Assembly (NCBI GenBank): GCA_028871595.1
Contig: JAGWMT010000135.1
Span: 1 to 8,222, forward strand
From: Elusimicrobiota bacterium
GTDB lineage: Bacteria; Elusimicrobiota; Elusimicrobia; UBA1565; UBA9628
Direction of reading: 5' to 3'
Length of the DNA: 8,222 nt
Below the pieces are notes generated by a model, which saw only the letters and a list, made by a program, of their open reading frames with translations, was not told the DNA's origin and ran no database searches. Positions 6,538 through 8,222 of this stretch are shown here, in pieces; position 1 is the stretch's first letter; every line of letters begins with the position of its first letter. The translations under genes and the position numbers were made by a program.

Positions 6538-6596
6538 CCCTCCCCCATTACGGGGCGTCTTCCCGCCGACTTCCCAGGAAAATGGTGGTGGAGCCG

Positions 6597-7012
6597 CTAG
6601 GAGCGGGAGATTTTGACGGTCCCCGTATGGCCCTCGTATACCATCACGAAGTGGCGCAGGAAGGTCCTGCCGATGAGGGCGCGGTGCACCTGACCACTCT
6701 CCGCCAAGTTGACGCCGGCGAACTGCCCGTTGATGTTGATATTCAGCGCGGGGACGCGGACCTGGGCCAGATAGACGTTCACAGTGTGCCGCCCGCCGAC
6801 GCCACCGATGACCTGCTGGTCGACGATGGGAAGCCCCAACTGCGTCGCCAGCATGGCGTCAATGCAGCTCTCGCCGGCGCCCGTGTCCACTAGCGCGTCG
6901 ACGCCTCTGATTCCCGGGACCGGGATTCCGCTCCCTGGCTTGAAGTTTGGGTCGAAGCCGATGTCGACCTTCAGCGTGGGGACGTGCTGGGACAGCAGAG
7001 CGTCTCAGGCAT
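6597..7012 (-). CDS. Retropepsin-like aspartic protease, apparently frameshifted at its 5' end
   Basis: The frame from 7004 down to TAG at 6597-6599 encodes 135 residues with the marks of a single-domain retropepsin: the catalytic DTGA (40-43 counted from 7004) after a hydrophobic strand, a glycine-rich flap-like GGVGGRHTVNV, and ALIGRTFLRHF, which matches the conserved hydrophobic-hydrophobic-Gly element (IIGR in HIV protease). Such proteases act as dimers, each chain giving one Asp. The frame has no normal start. The natural one is the ATG at 7012, which overlaps the upstream gene's end and reads MPETL before entering the wrong frame. One missing base after that point would restore MPETL joined to LLSQHVPTLKV. 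The next in-frame option, the GTG at 6890, would begin at the active site and make an unlikely protein. The gene may be a recent pseudogene, carry a sequence error, or be recoded. Confidence 0.75.
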
Positions 7013-7244
7013 GGGGGTGATACATCACGGAGGCGGGCAGAACGAGCGGCGGCGCGCCGATCTGCCTGATGAGATAGGGGCCGCGGCCGAACTTGGCGAC
7101 TGCGGTGTCTGCGGCCGCCTCGAAGCTGTCGAACAACCCGACCAACTGGCGCTCGTGTACGAGGACCCACTTGCCCATGTGGTCCCTCTCCAGGCCCCCG
7201 CGAATCCGCCCGTACGCCTCGATCTCCTTGTCGATTTCGGCCAT
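7005..7244 (-). CDS. Small DUF5678-like protein paired with the retropepsin gene
   Basis: The 79-residue product starts at the ATG at 7244, six bases after a good GAGG ribosome binding site (7251-7254), and ends at TGA 7007-7005. It has a charged helical start (MAEIDKEIEAYGRIRGGLE) followed by a compact alpha/beta unit: GKWVLVHERQLVGLF, then DSFEAAADTAVAKFG, then GPYLIRQIGAPPL. The pattern GKW-V-V...-F-E-A...-F-G-P-L-I resembles the small DUF5678 family, whose function is unknown. That family call is from memory of the pattern, not a search. The end of the gene overlaps the ATG proposed for the downstream retropepsin, so the two look like a co-translated pair. A longer in-frame start at 7388 exists but lacks support. 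Base composition is less GC-rich than in the flanking housekeeping genes. Confidence 0.75.
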   Translation of the reverse strand: MAEIDKEIEAYGRIRGGLERDHMGKWVLVHERQLVGLFDSFEAAADTAVAKFGRGPYLIRQIGAPPLVLPASVMYHPHA

Positions 7245-7410
7245 TGTAATCCTCGCCCAAGTGTAACAGTATCCCAGCCCCGGCGCCACCCCCCGTCCCG
7301 CGCCAGATTCACTTTGCCTTGCAGACAGGCCAGCTGCAAACCGCCCTCGAATATGAACTTGACCACCCGATGGGTTTCTCAAATGCATGGTCGCGATTTT
7401 TAGACGAATT
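7245..7410. other. Intergenic region upstream of the DUF5678-like gene
   Basis: These 166 bases separate the ygfZ-like stop from the DUF5678-like start, both on the minus strand. The ygfZ-proximal part (about 7380-7413) is clearly AT-richer than the rest of the window, with short T and A runs, but I see no clear hairpin. A weak -10-like TACTGT lies on the minus strand near 7266-7271, without a recognisable -35. The region probably holds the promoter of the DUF5678/retropepsin pair, but no element can be named with confidence. Confidence 0.3.
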
Positions 7411-8222
7411 TTACTGAGCGCGGGACAAAGGTGACGGCCAGGCGGGAACGAGGGCTACTTCCACCCGCGCGCCGGCCGCATCCAAAATCGCGCCAGGCCT
7501 TTCATCTTCAAGCCGCACCATGCCTAATCCACACGTTCCGGAAACACTCGTGACCTTGCCCGTCGTTCTTCCGTCCCGCGTGAGCGGCGTTCCGACAGCG
7601 GGAACGATTCCGGGAAAGCGCAACGCGACGAGGCGCCTGTTCACGTGGCCCACGCGGACCAACCGCGACACGGTCTCCTGTCCCATGTAGCAGCCCTTGT
7701 CCATGGCGACGGCCGCGTCCTGGCGCGCCTCCAGCGGCAACGTGGCCGCGTCCATGTCGACGCCGTACCACGGGAAACCGGACGCGACGCGCAGCGCCTC
7801 GAATTCCTCGGCGGCGAGGAAGTCGGCGTCCTCGGGCGGATCCACGCCCATGAGCAGATGGGCGGGCTCGGAAAGGCGGTTCCACGGCAGACCGCGGGAG
7901 TATCCCTCGCCCACGATCAACCACGCCGTCTGGGAACGCAGGGCCTTGAACGTGGACTGGGACAGCATGATCTTCCTGTCGAAGGCACTCAGGAAGCCGA
8001 CGGCGGCGGCCGGACGGGTGACGGCCAGCACGGTCTCCGGGGTCTCCTCGTACAGCTCGCAGTCGGCCGTCAGCATCCCCTTGGGCGTGAGGACGCAGGC
8101 GGGCAGCATCACGCCGGGTCCCAGCGCGTTCATGTCCGCGGTCACCAGGCCCTGGAGGAATTTCTTCGCGTCGGGCCCGTGGAAGCGGAAGAAGCCCCAG
8201 GTGGTCACGTCGAAGGCGCGCA
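7411..8222 (-). CDS. ygfZ: YgfZ/GcvT-like folate-binding protein (start at or just beyond the right edge)
   Basis: YgfZ-family proteins are tetrahydrofolate-binding relatives of the glycine-cleavage T protein that help maintain Fe-S enzymes such as MiaB in the cytoplasm. The diagnostic signature KGCYMGQE is present (7698-7675), with the conserved cysteine. The N-terminal FHGPDAKKFLQGLVTADM and the strand pattern AVGTPLTRDGRTTGKVTSVS near the C-terminus also fit the family. The frame is open to the window edge. The last two bases (8221-8222) read xTG on the minus strand, directly before RAFDVTTWGFF, so the true start codon may lie exactly at the edge, giving about 270 residues. An internal GTG at 8208 is less likely because it would cut the first strand. 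The protein is shorter than E. coli YgfZ (326 residues), mainly in the C-terminal region. It ends at TAA 7413-7411. Confidence 0.9.
   Translation of the reverse strand, partial: RAFDVTTWGFFRFHGPDAKKFLQGLVTADMNALGPGVMLPACVLTPKGMLTADCELYEETPETVLAVTRPAAAVGFLSAFDRKIMLSQSTFKALRSQTAWLIVGEGYSRGLPWNRLSEPAHLLMGVDPPEDADFLAAEEFEALRVASGFPWYGVDMDAATLPLEARQDAAVAMDKGCYMGQETVSRLVRVGHVNRRLVALRFPGIVPAVGTPLTRDGRTTGKVTSVSGTCGLGMVRLEDERPGAILDAAGARVEVALVPAWPSPLSRAQ

Noticed and set aside
7025..7366. Minus-strand frame beginning MVKFIFEGGLQLACLQG
   Set aside because: The first 40 residues look protein-like, but the rest overlaps the better supported DUF5678-like gene in another frame and turns Ser/Arg/Pro-rich. 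At most it is a remnant of an older gene upstream.

Overview
The window is a stretch of a GC-rich bacterial chromosome with densely packed housekeeping genes. There are no rRNA, tRNA, CRISPR or insertion-sequence signals. The organism looks diderm: it has a lipoprotein-type BON-domain protein, peptidoglycan synthesis by MurC, and a TPR protein with an export signal. The phylum cannot be fixed from the sequence alone. The gene mix would fit a GC-rich, environmental, poorly cultivated lineage, but that is a guess.

Layout. The left edge holds the 3' end of an unrecognised + strand gene (3-431). It converges on a minus-strand operon that runs from 4961 down to 492: rdgB fused in frame to a TPR protein, then murC (ATGA overlap), then rsmA (1-nt gap). 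Six bases from the rdgB start codon, a divergent + strand operon begins: a BON-domain lipoprotein (GTG at 4968), mutY (4-nt gap) and a 77-residue membrane protein (GTGA overlap). Next comes a minus-strand islet of less GC-rich DNA (about 6597-7410). It carries a small DUF5678-like gene followed by a retropepsin-like aspartic protease gene with an apparent frameshift at its 5' end. The right edge holds most of a YgfZ/GcvT-like folate-binding protein on the minus strand.

How the genes work together. RdgB removes deaminated purine nucleotides from the pool, and MutY removes adenine mispaired with 8-oxoguanine. The two divergent operons therefore both start with, or contain, a defence against damaged purines. 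MurC (cell-wall precursor synthesis) and RsmA (16S rRNA dimethylation) are core functions riding in the rdgB operon. MutY carries a 4Fe-4S cluster, and YgfZ-family proteins help maintain Fe-S enzymes, so their proximity may or may not be meaningful.

Most unusual points: (1) the single 767-codon frame that joins a complete RdgB to an exported-type TPR protein through an internal signal-peptide-like segment; (2) the divergent start codons only 6 bp apart, with a -10-like box lying over the rdgB start; (3) the DUF5678-like/retropepsin pair with a broken or recoded junction; (4) a perfect 9-bp GC hairpin just before the rsmA start codon.
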